From assembly GCF_038246755.1 (NCBI RefSeq), contig NZ_CP134706.1, forward strand, positions 2,294,001-2,358,000: a DNA stretch of 64,000 nt. The letters are read 5' to 3'. Positions 26,788 through 35,988 of this stretch are shown here, piece after piece; the stretch's first letter is position 1, and each line of letters begins with the position of its first letter. Under the pieces are notes generated by a model. The model made no database searches. It had not been told where the DNA came from and saw nothing but the letters and a program-made list of their open reading frames with translations. The position numbers were made by a program, and so were the translations under genes. This stretch comes from Micromonospora sp. FIMYZ51 (lineage in GTDB: Bacteria > Actinomycetota > Actinomycetes > Mycobacteriales > Micromonosporaceae).

Positions 26788-26876
26788 ACCCGTACCCCCA
26801 CCCCACCCCCACAAACCGGCCCCTCGCAGCTGTTGACCATGACGCTGGCCGAGCTGGCGACGTTTTCATGATCAAC
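26788..26876. repeat. C-tract plus GTTGAYCATGA inverted-repeat element
   Basis: A pyrimidine-rich tract (26788-26816, ACCCCCACCCCACCCCCAC type) is followed by an imperfect inverted repeat with ends GTTGACCATGA (26832) and TCATGATCAAC (ending 26876). The same end sequence and neighbouring C-tract recur at 47.2-47.33 kb, so this looks like a degraded copy of one dispersed element. Confidence 0.65.
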
Positions 26877-26877
26877 G

Positions 26878-26909
26878 CAGCTGGCCGCCGACGGTGCGGC
26901 GGCCAGCTG
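26878..26909. terminator. Terminator hairpin after the SRPBCC gene
   Basis: Perfect 13-bp stem (CAGCTGGCCGCCG, 26878-26890, with 26897-26909) and 6-base loop. It follows the minus-strand gene ending at 26925. Confidence 0.85.
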
Positions 26910-26924
26910 AGACGGGTACGGGGG

Positions 26925-27386
26925 TCAGGGCTGGGGGCGGTCGACCTTTCCGCGCCAGGCACCGGTCTCCTGGCCACGGCGCTCGATGAACTGCTTGAAA
27001 CGGTGCAGGTCACCCTTTGCCCGGCGATCGATCACGCCGAGCTTGTCACCGGCCTGCTCCACCACGCCGTGCGGGTCGAACTCCAACTGGAGGCTCACCC
27101 GGCTGTTGTGCTCGTCCAGCCGGTGGAAGGTGACCACCCCGGCGTGCTGGGTGCCGCCGGTCGAGCGCCAGGCGACCCGCTCGTCGGGCAGCTGCTCGGT
27201 GATCTCGGCGTCGAACTCGCGCTTGACGCCGGCGATCTCGACCGTCCAGTGGGTCATCGTGTCGGAGAGCTGGCGGACCTCCTCCACACCCTCCATGAAG
27301 TGGGGGAACTCCTCGAACTGCGTCCACTGGTCGTACGCCGTCCGCACCGGGACGGCCACATCGACATGCTCGGTAACGCCACTCAT
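26925..27386 (-). CDS. SRPBCC-family protein (polyketide cyclase/COQ10-like)
   Basis: 153-aa START/SRPBCC-fold protein. VTEHVDVAVPVRTAYDQWTQ is the first strand and helix; FEEFPHFMEGVEEVRQL, FDAEITEQLPDERVAWRSTG and a long C-terminal helix (AKGDLHRFKQFIERR) complete a hydrophobic ligand pocket. Such proteins bind lipids or aromatic molecules; this subgroup is common in stress-type loci of actinobacteria. ATG 27386 has AAAGGG six bases upstream and is preferred to ATG 27392. Confidence 0.88.
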   Translation of the reverse strand: MSGVTEHVDVAVPVRTAYDQWTQFEEFPHFMEGVEEVRQLSDTMTHWTVEIAGVKREFDAEITEQLPDERVAWRSTGGTQHAGVVTFHRLDEHNSRVSLQLEFDPHGVVEQAGDKLGVIDRRAKGDLHRFKQFIERRGQETGAWRGKVDRPQP

Positions 27387-27435
27387 CAGCATCCCTTTCT
27401 GCGCATGCGGGCTCGACGGACCGGGACGGTCCGCC

Positions 27436-27852
27436 TTACCAGCGCGTCGTCTCGTTCTTGTGTCCGAGCGCCGCCCACACCTCGGACACCGTCTGGTAGT
27501 GGGTGTCCTCGGGCAGTCGCTCCAGCTCGGCGAGCACGTCGTCGGGTGCCTCGTTGTCCCGCGCGTTGGCGAGCAACGTGGCCCGGTCGCCGGGCAGCGC
27601 GGTCATCGTGATGAACCGCCCGAGCCGGCTACGTGCCTCGACGTCGGAGGAGGTCATGCCCTGCGGGCTGCCGCTGCGCAGGTCGCCGGCCGGCGCAGTG
27701 GTCGGCTCCGGTTGGTCCTCACCCGCAGGCTCCGGCACCCGGAACTCGTCGACCCGGGAACCTCCGGTCCCCGGCCCCTGCACGAGGCCGTTGACCTCCT
27801 GGCTCATCTGCTCGTCGACCCTCGGTGAGTGCTTGCTGTTGCCGCGTTCCAT
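27436..27852 (-). CDS. DUF2795 domain protein
   Basis: 138-aa protein. The N-terminal 75 residues are polar and disordered; the C-terminal part, residues about 78-138, fits DUF2795 (LPGDRATLLANARDNEAPDD followed by VLAELERLPEDTHYQTVSEV), a small helical domain of unknown role that resembles nucleic-acid-binding folds. Start chosen at ATG 27852 behind AGAAGG; an alternative is ATG 27807. It sits in a run of small stress-type genes between SRPBCC and YihY. Confidence 0.8.
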   Translation of the reverse strand: MERGNSKHSPRVDEQMSQEVNGLVQGPGTGGSRVDEFRVPEPAGEDQPEPTTAPAGDLRSGSPQGMTSSDVEARSRLGRFITMTALPGDRATLLANARDNEAPDDVLAELERLPEDTHYQTVSEVWAALGHKNETTRW

Positions 27853-27898
27853 ACCTTCTGCGCTACCCGAGCGCGCCTTTGGTAAACCCGGCAAGCCG

Positions 27899-28876
27899 TC
27901 ACGAATCGGCCCGTGCGCGCGGTGCCAGCACCGGTTCCTCGGTGTCGGTCGCACCCGACTGGAGCAGCCGGCCGCGCTGAAGTTCGGCGTTGATCTGCAC
28001 GCCGAGCATCAGCGCCGAATTGGACAGGTAGAGCCAGACCAGGAAGGCGATCACCGCGCCCAGGCTGCCGTAGGTGGCGTCGTACGAGCCGAAGTTCGCC
28101 ACGTACAGGCCGAAGCCGAAGGAGCCGAGCGCCCAGGCGAGCAGGGCCACCGCCCCGCCGGGGGTGAGCCAGCGGAACCTCGGCTGGCGGACGTTGGGTG
28201 CGGCCCAGAACAGCAGCGAGAGCAGCAGCATCGCGATCAGCGCCAGCGCCGGCCACTTGGCCACGGACCAGGCGGTACGCGCCGCGTCGCCGGCACCCAC
28301 CAGGTTGCCCACCGCATCGGCGACCGGGCCGCTGACGATCAGGCCGGCGGCCACCGTGGCGAGCAGCACCAGCGACAGTGCCGCGAGACCGAGCTGCGTC
28401 GGGCGCAGCTGCCAGACCGGCCGCCCCTCGGTGACCCCGTAGATCGCGTTCGACGCCCGGGTGAACGAGGCGATGAAGTTCGAGGCCGACCAGAGCGCGC
28501 CGAGCAGGCCGAAACTGAGCAGGACCCCGGCCGAGCTGTTCTGGTCCACCACCGCCCGGATCACCCCGACGAATCTCTCGTCCGCCACCACCGAGCCGGC
28601 ACCGATGTCCCGGGCCAGGTCCAGCACCGTGTCGACGGTGCGTTCCCCATCGGAGACCAGCCCGACCAGGGCGACCACCACGACGGTGGAGGGGAACAGC
28701 GCCAGCACCCCGTAGTAGGTGAGCGCGGCGGCCCAGTCCGTGCAGTTGTCCCGCAGATAGTTGCGCCCGCTGCGGACCAGCACGCCGCGCCAGGTGGGCC
28801 AGTGCAACTGGCGGATGCCCGGCAGCGGTGACACCGGCGCGTCGGTGGTCGAGGTCTCGGGGGTCGTCGTCGCCAT
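27899..28876 (-). CDS. YihY/BrkB-family inner membrane protein
   Basis: 325-aa polytopic protein with about six transmembrane helices. Typical segments: DWAAALTYYGVLALFPSTVV, LLGALWSASNFIASFTRASN, FRWLTPGGAVALLAWALGSF and YGSLGAVIAFLVWLYLSN. The family was once called ribonuclease BN and virulence factor BrkB; its true role (a transporter or envelope protein) is not settled. Start ATG 28876 has CAGGAGC upstream. It is divergent from the ChaB gene. Confidence 0.92.
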   Translation of the reverse strand: MATTTPETSTTDAPVSPLPGIRQLHWPTWRGVLVRSGRNYLRDNCTDWAAALTYYGVLALFPSTVVVVALVGLVSDGERTVDTVLDLARDIGAGSVVADERFVGVIRAVVDQNSSAGVLLSFGLLGALWSASNFIASFTRASNAIYGVTEGRPVWQLRPTQLGLAALSLVLLATVAAGLIVSGPVADAVGNLVGAGDAARTAWSVAKWPALALIAMLLLSLLFWAAPNVRQPRFRWLTPGGAVALLAWALGSFGFGLYVANFGSYDATYGSLGAVIAFLVWLYLSNSALMLGVQINAELQRGRLLQSGATDTEEPVLAPRARADS

Positions 28877-29027
28877 GTACCGCTCCTGTCGCCGGCCGGC
28901 ACGTGCGCCGCGCGCCGGTGCCGGCGCCGGTACCCGGCACGGTCCGCCGGCAAACCGGGCCGGCGGTTTGTCGGTGCCGCCGTGGGGAACGCCAGGGGGA
29001 ATGGCTCGCACACGGAGGAGGATCGAG

Positions 29028-29429
29028 ATGCCCGGGCGCGAGGTACTGCCCAGCACGCTGCGGCGCTCCCCGGAGAAGGCGCAGCGCACCTGGGAGAAGA
29101 CGCACGACTCCGCAGTCGAGACGTACGGCGAGGGGGAGCGGGCCCACCGGACCGCCTTCGCCGCCGTGAAGCACGAGTTCGAGAAGGTGGGCGACCACTG
29201 GGAGCCGAAGGGCCGCAAGGGGCCGAGCGACAAGCAGGCCGCCGGCGGCGGTCCGGCCCGGCGGGCACCCACCGCCGGTGGTGTCGACGCCAACGCCAAC
29301 AAGGAACACCTGATGGAGGTCGCCCGCAAACTGGACGTGCGGGGGCGATCGAGCATGACCAAGCCGGAACTGGTCAGGGCCATCCAGAAGGCAAACGACC
29401 GGCAGACCGCCAGGGCGCGCGGCGACTGA
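29028..29429 (+). CDS. ChaB family protein with Rho N-terminal-like domain
   Basis: 133-aa basic protein. Residues 1-62 are ChaB-like (LPSTLRRSPEKAQRTWEKTH, then AHRTAFAAVKHEFEKVGDHW); a flexible Gly/Ala linker leads to a SAP/Rho_N-like domain (about 95-130; KEHLMEVARKLDVRGRSSMT followed by KPELVRAIQKAN). ChaB relatives were first described as cation transport regulators but are more likely nucleic acid or stress proteins. ATG 29028 follows a strong CGGAGGAGG. It is followed by a terminator hairpin. Confidence 0.9.
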   Translation: MPGREVLPSTLRRSPEKAQRTWEKTHDSAVETYGEGERAHRTAFAAVKHEFEKVGDHWEPKGRKGPSDKQAAGGGPARRAPTAGGVDANANKEHLMEVARKLDVRGRSSMTKPELVRAIQKANDRQTARARGD

Positions 29430-29444
29430 CCCGCCGTCGGCGAC

Positions 29445-29483
29445 GGGCCCCTGATCCGAGCGTACGGCTCGGGCCAGGGGCCC
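29445..29483. terminator. Bidirectional terminator hairpin
   Basis: Inverted repeat with outer stem GGGCCCCTG (29445-29453) pairing with CAGGGGCCC (29475-29483) and an inner CGAGC/GCTCG stem, between the convergent ChaB and aldehyde dehydrogenase genes. Confidence 0.85.
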
Positions 29484-29511
29484 ACGTGGTGCCGGCCGGT
29501 GGCGTCGCGGC

Positions 29512-30945
29512 TCACCAGTGGCCGCCGCCGGGTGCCTCGATGTGCACCGCCTTCACGGCGGTGAACTCGTCAAGCAACTCCGGGCCGTAACCGAAACCCT
29601 GGCCACTGGCTCGGCGCGGATGGGCGGCACCGGCCGGGGCACCGCCGAAGACGGCGTTCACCTTGACCGTGCCCGCCGGAAGTTCCCGCCAGGCCCGCTG
29701 GGCGTGACTCATCGAACCGGTGAGCACCGTGGCTGCCAGCCCGTACGGCGAATCGGCCGCGCAGCGCAGCGCCTCGCTGAACGAGTCGACCACCACCACC
29801 GGCGCGACCGGACCGAAGGTCTCCTCCCGGACCAGTGCCATGTCGTGCCGGCAGTTGTCCACCACCGTGGCGGGATAGAAGGCACCGGGGCCGTCCGGCA
29901 GCGTGCCGCCGACGCGGATCCGGGCGCCCTCGGCCACCGCCGCGGTGACCTGCCCGTGCACCTGGTCGCGGTGGCGCCTGTCGACGAGCGGACCCAACTC
30001 GGTGCCCGGGTCCCGACCGGGTCCGACCCGCAGCGCGGCGGCCCGGTCGACAAGCGCCGCCACGAAGTCCTCGGCGAGGTCCCGGTGGACGTAGATCCGT
30101 TCCACCGCCACGCAGATCTGCCCCGCGTTGGCGAAGGCGCCCTGGGCCGCCTGGGTCGCCGCCCAGATCGGATCGACGTCGGCGTCGACGACAAGCGGGT
30201 CGCTGCCGCCGTTCTCCAGCAGCGCCTTCGCGCCGGTCGTGGCGGCGGCGGTGGCGATGGCCCGGCCGGTGGCGGTGGAGCCGACATGCGCCACCACGTC
30301 CACCTCGGCGGCGGCCAGCGCCGCGCCGGTCTGCGGGCCGCCGGTCAGCAGCGACAGCACTCCCGCCGGCAGCGCGGCGTCGAACGCCCGGGCCAGCAGC
30401 CAGCCGGTGGCGGGGGTTCGCTCGCTCGGCTTGTGCAACACCACGTTTCCGGTGACCAGAGCCGCGCCGAGCAGTCCGCAGGAAACGGCGACCGGGTCGT
30501 TCCAGGGGGTGATGGCGGCGACCACGCCGCGCGGTTGCGGTGTCATGAAGTCGAGCGCGGCGGGGGAGCCGTGCAGCGTACGCCCGCCCCGGGCCGGGGC
30601 GAGTTCGGCGTACTGCCGCAGGGTGGCGATGCCGGCCTCGACGCCGCCGCGGGCATCCGCGAGCGGCTTGCCCATCTCGGCGGTGGTGGCCTGGGCCAGT
30701 TCGTCGGCGGCAGCAGCGACCGCGTCGGCGGCCCGGTGCAACGCGGCGGCCCGCTCGGCCGGAGCCGTGTCCGCCCACTCCGCCGCCACCCCCCGGGCCG
30801 CCGCCACCGCCTTGCCCACCTCGTCGGCGGTGGCCATCGGCGCACTTGTCACCCGGCTGCCGTCGGCCGGGTCGTGCACCACCAGTTCACCGGCCTCGCC
30901 GCCGGCCCCCCACACGCCACCGATCAGCTGCGCAACCGTGTACAT
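29512..30945 (-). CDS. Aldehyde dehydrogenase family protein
   Basis: 477-aa NAD(P)-dependent dehydrogenase. Motifs: ITPWNDPVAVSCGLLGAALV (PWN with Asp where Phe is usual), HKPSERTP, HVGSTATGRAIA, LLENGGSDPLVV (active-site Glu; LENGG instead of LELGG), NAGQICVAVERIYVH (nucleophile Cys), and EETFGPVAPVVVV. The C-terminal FGGAPAGAAHPRRASGQGFG replaces the usual PFGG loop. The variations suggest a substrate different from the gabD-like enzyme at 1.7 kb; related enzymes include vanillin/benzaldehyde dehydrogenases. Substrate not assigned. Its start is divergent from the CrtI-like gene. Confidence 0.88.
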   Translation of the reverse strand: MYTVAQLIGGVWGAGGEAGELVVHDPADGSRVTSAPMATADEVGKAVAAARGVAAEWADTAPAERAAALHRAADAVAAAADELAQATTAEMGKPLADARGGVEAGIATLRQYAELAPARGGRTLHGSPAALDFMTPQPRGVVAAITPWNDPVAVSCGLLGAALVTGNVVLHKPSERTPATGWLLARAFDAALPAGVLSLLTGGPQTGAALAAAEVDVVAHVGSTATGRAIATAAATTGAKALLENGGSDPLVVDADVDPIWAATQAAQGAFANAGQICVAVERIYVHRDLAEDFVAALVDRAAALRVGPGRDPGTELGPLVDRRHRDQVHGQVTAAVAEGARIRVGGTLPDGPGAFYPATVVDNCRHDMALVREETFGPVAPVVVVDSFSEALRCAADSPYGLAATVLTGSMSHAQRAWRELPAGTVKVNAVFGGAPAGAAHPRRASGQGFGYGPELLDEFTAVKAVHIEAPGGGHW

Positions 30946-31014
30946 GGGCGCAGGATGCCCCGGCCCGGAGCGGACAAACGTTTCAGCCGGCCGGGTCTGG
31001 GGTAGCGCCGATGG

Positions 31015-32628
31015 ATGATCTCGCGGGGTTTCTCCGGTGCCGAACCCGCCGACGCCGTGGTTATCGGTGCCGGCCACAACGGGCTGGTCGCGGCGAACCT
31101 GCTCGTCGACGCGGGCTGGGACGTGGTGGTGCTGGAGGCGACCGAGGTGCCGGGTGGCGCGGTCCGCTCGGCCGAGGTCACCGCGCCCGGCTACCTCAGC
31201 GATCTCTACAGCTCCTTCTACCCGCTCGGCTACATCTCGCCGGTGCTGCGCGGGCTGGGCCTCGACCGGTACGGGCTCGCCTGGCGGCACGCCCCGGACG
31301 TGCTGGCCCACCTCTTCCCCGACGACCGGGCGGCACTGCTCAATCTCGACCCGATGGTCACCGCAGCCTCGCTTGAGACGTTCGCGCCCGGCGACGGCGA
31401 GCGCTGGCTGGCCGCGTACGCGCAGTGGCGGCAGATCTCCGGGCCGCTGACGGAACTGATCACCACACCGTTCCCGCCGGTCCGTGGCGGCCTGCGGCTG
31501 CTGCGCCGGCTGCGGACCGGCGGCGCGTTGCGGCTGGCCCGGCGGATGGTGCTGCCGGTACGCCGGCTCGGCGCGGAGATGTTCGCCGGGGCGGGCGGTC
31601 CGGCGCTGCTGGCCGGTTCCGCCCTGCACACCGACCTGTCGCCAGAGGAGGCCGGCTCCGGCCTGTACGGGTGGCTGCTGGTGATGCTCGGCCAGCAGGT
31701 CGGCTGGCCGGTGCCGGCCGGCGGGGCGCAGCGGATCACCGACGCGCTGGTGGCCCGGCTGACCGAGCGGGGCGGTCGCATCCACTACGGCGCCCGGGTG
31801 GAGCGGGTGCTGCTCGCCCGGGGCCGGGCGATGGGCGTACGCACGGCCGGGGGAGAGCTGTGGCGGGCCCGCCGGGCGGTGCTGGCCGACGTGCCCGCGC
31901 CCGCGCTCTACCTGGATCTGGTGGGTGCGGCGGCGCTACCACCCCGGCTGGTGGCCGACCTGGAGCACTTCCGCTGGGACGGCTCGACGGTGAAGGTCGA
32001 CTGGGCCCTCTCCGCGCCGGTGCCGTGGACCAACCGGCAACTGGCCACCGCCGGCACCGTGCACCTCGGCGCGGATCTCGACGGGCTCACCGACTACGCC
32101 GCCACACTGGCCCGCGGCGAGCGACCGCGCGATCCGTTCCTGCTGGTCGGACAGATGTCGGTGGCCGATCCGAGTCACTCCCCGCCGGGTACCGAGTCGC
32201 TCTGGTCGTACACCCATCTGCCGTTCCGCCGGCACTGGCGGGCCGAGGAGGTCGTCGAGCACGTCGAGCGGATGGAGGCGGTGCTGGAGGCCGCCGCCCC
32301 CGGGTTCCGGAGCCTGATCGTGGGCCGGCACGTGGCCGGCCCGGCCGACCTGGAGCAGGCCAATCCCAGCCTGGTCGGCGGTGCCCTCGGTGCTGGCACC
32401 GCCGCGCCCTACCAGCAGTTGTTCCTGCGCCCGATTCCCGGTCTGGGGCGTGCCGACACGCCTGTGGACCGACTCTTCCTGGCCAGCGCATCGGCGCACC
32501 CTGGCGGTGGGGTGCACGGCGCGCCGGGCGCGAACGCGGCCCGGGCCGCCCTGGCCCGGGACCGGGCGGTCACCGGCGAGGTCTACCACCGGGCGGTGGC
32601 CACCGCCCAGCACGCCATCTACCGCTGA
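31015..32628 (+). CDS. CrtI-like NAD(P)/FAD-dependent oxidoreductase
   Basis: 537-aa flavoprotein of the phytoene desaturase-like class. N-terminal FAD motif DAVVIGAGHNGLVAANLLVD, then VVLEATEVPGGAVRSAEVT; middle PAGGAQRITDALVARLTERG (substrate-cap strand); C-terminal HPGGGVHGAPGANAARAAL, the usual end of this group. No other carotenoid genes are nearby, so the substrate may be any polyene, retinoid or lipid. The intergenic region toward the aldehyde dehydrogenase is only 69 bp and holds both promoters. Confidence 0.85.
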   Translation: MISRGFSGAEPADAVVIGAGHNGLVAANLLVDAGWDVVVLEATEVPGGAVRSAEVTAPGYLSDLYSSFYPLGYISPVLRGLGLDRYGLAWRHAPDVLAHLFPDDRAALLNLDPMVTAASLETFAPGDGERWLAAYAQWRQISGPLTELITTPFPPVRGGLRLLRRLRTGGALRLARRMVLPVRRLGAEMFAGAGGPALLAGSALHTDLSPEEAGSGLYGWLLVMLGQQVGWPVPAGGAQRITDALVARLTERGGRIHYGARVERVLLARGRAMGVRTAGGELWRARRAVLADVPAPALYLDLVGAAALPPRLVADLEHFRWDGSTVKVDWALSAPVPWTNRQLATAGTVHLGADLDGLTDYAATLARGERPRDPFLLVGQMSVADPSHSPPGTESLWSYTHLPFRRHWRAEEVVEHVERMEAVLEAAAPGFRSLIVGRHVAGPADLEQANPSLVGGALGAGTAAPYQQLFLRPIPGLGRADTPVDRLFLASASAHPGGGVHGAPGANAARAALARDRAVTGEVYHRAVATAQHAIYR

Positions 32629-32651
32629 CGCCGGGCGGTCGGCTGATCGCG

Positions 32652-33428
32652 TCAGCCGTCGAGGTTGCGGTGGCGGGTCCGGAGCTTGAACGGCATCAAC
32701 GCGCTTTCGATCTTGGTGGCGGTGGTCATCTTCGAGGCACCGTCGCGGCGCTCCTCGAACCGGATCGGCACCTCAAGGATGGTGTGCCCCAACTTGGTGG
32801 CGAGGTAGTGCATCTCGACCTGGAAGCTGTAGCCGTTGGACTGGACCCGCTCCAGCCCGATGTCGCGCAGCGCGTCGGCCCGCCAGATCTTGAAACCGGC
32901 GGTCAGGTCCCGGATCCGCACCCGCAGCAGCGTGTGCACGTAGAGGTTCGCCCAACCGCTGAGCGCCCGCCGGTACAGCGGCCAGTTCTCGTCCAGCTCG
33001 CCGCCCGGCACGTAACGCGAGCCGATGACCACCCCGGCCTGGGTGGAGAGCAGGGCGCCGAGCATGCCCGGCAGCGCCTCCGGCGGGTGGGACAGGTCGG
33101 CGTCCATCTGGGCCACGTACTCGGCCCCGCCGTCCAGCGCCCGGCCGATCCCGTCCACGTACGCCCGACCGAGGCCCTCCTTGCCCGGCCGGTGCACCAC
33201 CTCGATCCGCTCGGGATGCTCGATCGCGAGCTTGTCGGCGACCTCGCCGGTGCCGTCCGGGGAGTTGTCGTCGGCGACCAGCACCTTCAGGCCGGGCAGC
33301 GGCAGGGCGAGCAGCCGCTCGACAAGCGTTGGCAGGTTGCCCGCCTCGTTGTAGGTCGGCACCACGACGGTCAGCCGTACGTCCCGCCACGGCGAGGGCA
33401 ACTGGACGGGTTCGATCATGGGGGACAT
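32652..33428 (-). CDS. Polyprenol monophosphomannose synthase-like GT2
   Basis: 258-aa GT2 glycosyltransferase, closest in pattern to dolichol/polyprenol-phosphate mannose synthases (Ppm1 catalytic part) which make the lipid-linked mannose donor for cell-envelope mannans and protein O-mannosylation. Motifs: VVVPTYNEAGNLPTLVERLL, LVADDNSPDGTGEVADKL, the DAD box VAQMDADLSHPPEALPG, GSRYVPGG and GFKIWRADALRDIG. No transmembrane helices. ATG 33428 is the family start. Located 0.75 kb from the heptose operon but on the opposite strand. Confidence 0.9.
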   Translation of the reverse strand: MSPMIEPVQLPSPWRDVRLTVVVPTYNEAGNLPTLVERLLALPLPGLKVLVADDNSPDGTGEVADKLAIEHPERIEVVHRPGKEGLGRAYVDGIGRALDGGAEYVAQMDADLSHPPEALPGMLGALLSTQAGVVIGSRYVPGGELDENWPLYRRALSGWANLYVHTLLRVRIRDLTAGFKIWRADALRDIGLERVQSNGYSFQVEMHYLATKLGHTILEVPIRFEERRDGASKMTTATKIESALMPFKLRTRHRNLDG

Positions 33429-33516
33429 CCTCGGTCGGCGGACGGGGTCCCCCAGAGCGTAGCCAGTTGTCCCTTCCGGGGGGAAATACGCTCCCCGGCC
33501 TGCTCGTCGCGGCTGG

Positions 33517-33963
33517 TCAGTCCGGCGTTTTCTGCCGTCGGGCGATGTCGGAGAGCCGGCTCAGCGTCTCCTTGTTACGCAGGTGCAGCACCAGGTCGTT
33601 GAGCTTGGTGCGCACCCAGCGCAGGGGGCCGGCGGCGAAGTCCTCGCCCAACAGCACCCGGGTGGAGGTGGGGCCGACCGGTTCGAGGGTGAAGACCACG
33701 ACCGCCTCGCCGGCCGGCCAGAGCTTGACCCGCAGCACGAGCCGACGCTCCGGTTCGCAGGCCAGCACGGTGGAGGAGTCCTCCAGGGAGAACGGCCACG
33801 GTCCGGCACGGTGGTGCAGCTGGGATCCGACCCGGGGCCAGTCCTCGTCCACGTCGCGCATGTGCGCCGTGCCAACCACCCAGTCGCTGTAGGTCCAGCC
33901 GTCCGCGAGGACTGCCCAGACCTGCTTGACGGGGGCCTCGATCACTCTCTCCACGATCGCCAC
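33517..33963 (-). CDS. SRPBCC-family protein
   Basis: 148-aa START-fold protein (ERVIEAPVKQVWAVLADGWT, SDWVVGTAHMRDVDEDW, ending in a long amphipathic helix). The HMRDVDEDWPRVGSQLHH segment is seen in a common actinobacterial subgroup of unknown ligand. No partners are evident. Confidence 0.85.
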   Translation of the reverse strand: MAIVERVIEAPVKQVWAVLADGWTYSDWVVGTAHMRDVDEDWPRVGSQLHHRAGPWPFSLEDSSTVLACEPERRLVLRVKLWPAGEAVVVFTLEPVGPTSTRVLLGEDFAAGPLRWVRTKLNDLVLHLRNKETLSRLSDIARRQKTPD

Positions 33964-34177
33964 CGCCTAGCCGTACCCAGCCGGTAACGCTGGCTAACCG
34001 GGCTGATGGGTTAGCTTCTCGGGGGCCGTGGGTAAGGCCACCGCGGGCGGCGAGCGAGCGCTGCCGACGCGCGTACCGTGCACCGCGCCGCGACCGACGT
34101 TTACTCCCCGGGGCGCCGGGAACCCGCCGCCCGTGCGACAGGACCATGGGGAGCCGGATCAGCGTAGGTCAGCCGGG

Positions 34178-35988
34178 GTGCTGGCCGCTGCCGGCCGGGC
34201 CGCGCCGGGGCCGGTCCTGTCCGATGCCGGGCCGGTGCTGTCCGATGGGCCGGTGCTGTTCGACGCGGTCCTGCTGGACCGGGACGGCACCCTGGTCGAG
34301 GACGTGCCGTACAACGGCGATCCGGACAAGGTACGCCCGATGCCGGGCGCCCGCGCCGCGCTGGACCGGTTGCGCGCGGCCGGGCTCAAGCTCGCCGTGG
34401 TGACAAACCAGTCCGGGCTCGCCCGGGGCCTGTTCACCGAGCGGCAACTGGACCGGGTGCACCGCCGGATCGAGACCCTGCTCGGCCCCTTCGACTCCTG
34501 GCTGGTGTGCCCGCACGACGACGGGGACGGCTGCGCCTGCCGCAAGCCGGCACCGGGTCTGGTGCACGCCGCCGCCGAAGCGCTGGGCACCGTGCCCGCC
34601 CGCTGCGTCCTGATCGGCGACATCGGTCGCGACGTCACGGCCGCGCTTGCCGCCGGTGCCACCGGCCTGCTGGTGCCGACGCCGGTGACCCGGACCGAGG
34701 AGATCGCCGCGGCACCCTGGGTGGCCAGCGACCTGCCCTCGGCGGTCGCGGAACTGCTGCGTCGCCAGGCGGCGCTGCGACCGACGCCGTCCGCCGCCGC
34801 ACCGGCCGACCCCGCTGGGCCGGTCGGCACCACGCCGTGCGCCGCCGCGCCGGCCGACCCGGCTGTCGGTGGTACGTCGGTGCGTACCGCTGCCCGGCGC
34901 ACGGTGCTGGTGGTGCGGTCGGACTCGGCGGGAGACGTCTTGGTGACCGGGCCGGGCATCCGGGCGGTCGCCGCCGGTGCGGACCGGGTGGTGCTGCTCT
35001 GCGGTCCCCGTGGCCGGGCCGCGGCCGAGTTGCTGCCCGGCGTCGACGAGGTGGTCGAGCACGCGCTGCCGTGGATCGACCCGGCGCCCGCGCCGGTCGA
35101 TTCGGCTGCACTGGCCGCACTCGTCAACCGGCTGACCGCCGTCGCCGCCGACGAGGCGGTCATCTTCACCTCGTTCCACCAGTCGCCGCTGCCGCTGGCG
35201 CTGCTGCTGCGAATGGCCGGCGTCGGGCGGATCGCGGCGATCAGCGACGACTATCCGGGCAGCCTGCTGGACGTTCGGCACCGGGTGCCGGTCGGCGTGC
35301 CCGAGGCCGAGCGCGCCCTGTCGCTGGCCGCCGCGGCCGGCTACCCGCTGCCCGCCGGTGACCAGCCGTACCTTCGACTGCGTCCGGTGGCGCCGCCGCC
35401 GCCCGAGGCCGGTGCTCCGGGGTACGTGGTGCTGCATCCCGGGTCGGCCGCGCCGGCCGGGGCTGCCCGCCGGAGGTGGCCGAGCGGATCGCCCGGCGAC
35501 TGGCCGCGGCCGGGCACCGCGTGGTGGTCACCGGCGGCCCGACGGAGCGCGAGCTCACCGCCCGGGTCGCCGGCCGGCACGCCGTGGACCTGGGCGGCGG
35601 CACCGGGCTGGCCGAGCTGTCCGCGGTGGTGGCCGCCGCCGGTGCGGTGGTGGTCGGCAACACCGGCCCGGCCCACCTGGCCGCCGCGCACGGCGTGCCG
35701 GTGGTCAGCCTCTTCGCCCCGACCGTCCCGTTCGGCCAGTGGGGCCCTGGCGGGTGCCGACGGTACGCCTCGGCGACGCCACCGCCGCCTGCCGCGACAC
35801 CCGCGCCGCGCACTGCCCGGTGCCCGGGCACCCTGCCTCAGCGGTGTCGAGCCGGACACCGTGCTCGACGCCCTGCGGCTGCTTGGCGTGGCACCGCACC
35901 GCAGCGCGGCGAGCCCCCGGCGGCCCTGCTCAGCCCGGTGTCGCGGGCCGCGCCGCCGGTGCCCGCCGGCGGTGGGAGGACACGATGA
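34178..35988 (+). pseudogene. GmhB-type HAD phosphatase fused to a GT9 heptosyltransferase, frameshifted
   Basis: The N-terminal half is a D-glycero-D-manno-heptose 1,7-bisphosphate phosphatase (GmhB): DAVLLDRDGTLVEDVPYNGD, VVTNQSGLARGLFTERQL, zinc loop CPHDDGDGCACRKPAPG and IGDIGRDVTAALAAGA. The C-terminal half is GT9: RTVLVVRSDSAGDVLVTGPG at about 34.9 kb. Downstream the GT9 frame is broken: after VVLHPGSAAPAGA at about 35455 it continues one frame back (RIARRLAAAGHRVVVTGG), shifts again near 35745 (WRVPTVRLGDATAACRDTRA), near 35830 (CLSGVEPDTVLDALRLLG) and near 35900, ending with a TGA that overlaps the next ATG. All are -1 shifts and three lie at C or G runs. The start is uncertain; GTG 34178 is one option. 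Confidence 0.75.
34208..34264. repeat. Tandem repeat near the start of the GmhB-GT9 gene
   Basis: Three consecutive copies of GGGCCGGTNCTGTYCGAY (21, 18 and 18 bases: 34208-34228, 34229-34246, 34247-34264), encoding GPVLSDA, GPVLSD and GPVLFD before the HAD motif. Each copy offers an in-frame GTG or GTC, so the array obscures the true start. Confidence 0.8.

Noticed and set aside
31015..32628. Carotenoid biosynthetic cluster
   Set aside because: Only the CrtI-like protein is present; no crtB, crtE or cyclase gene flanks it.
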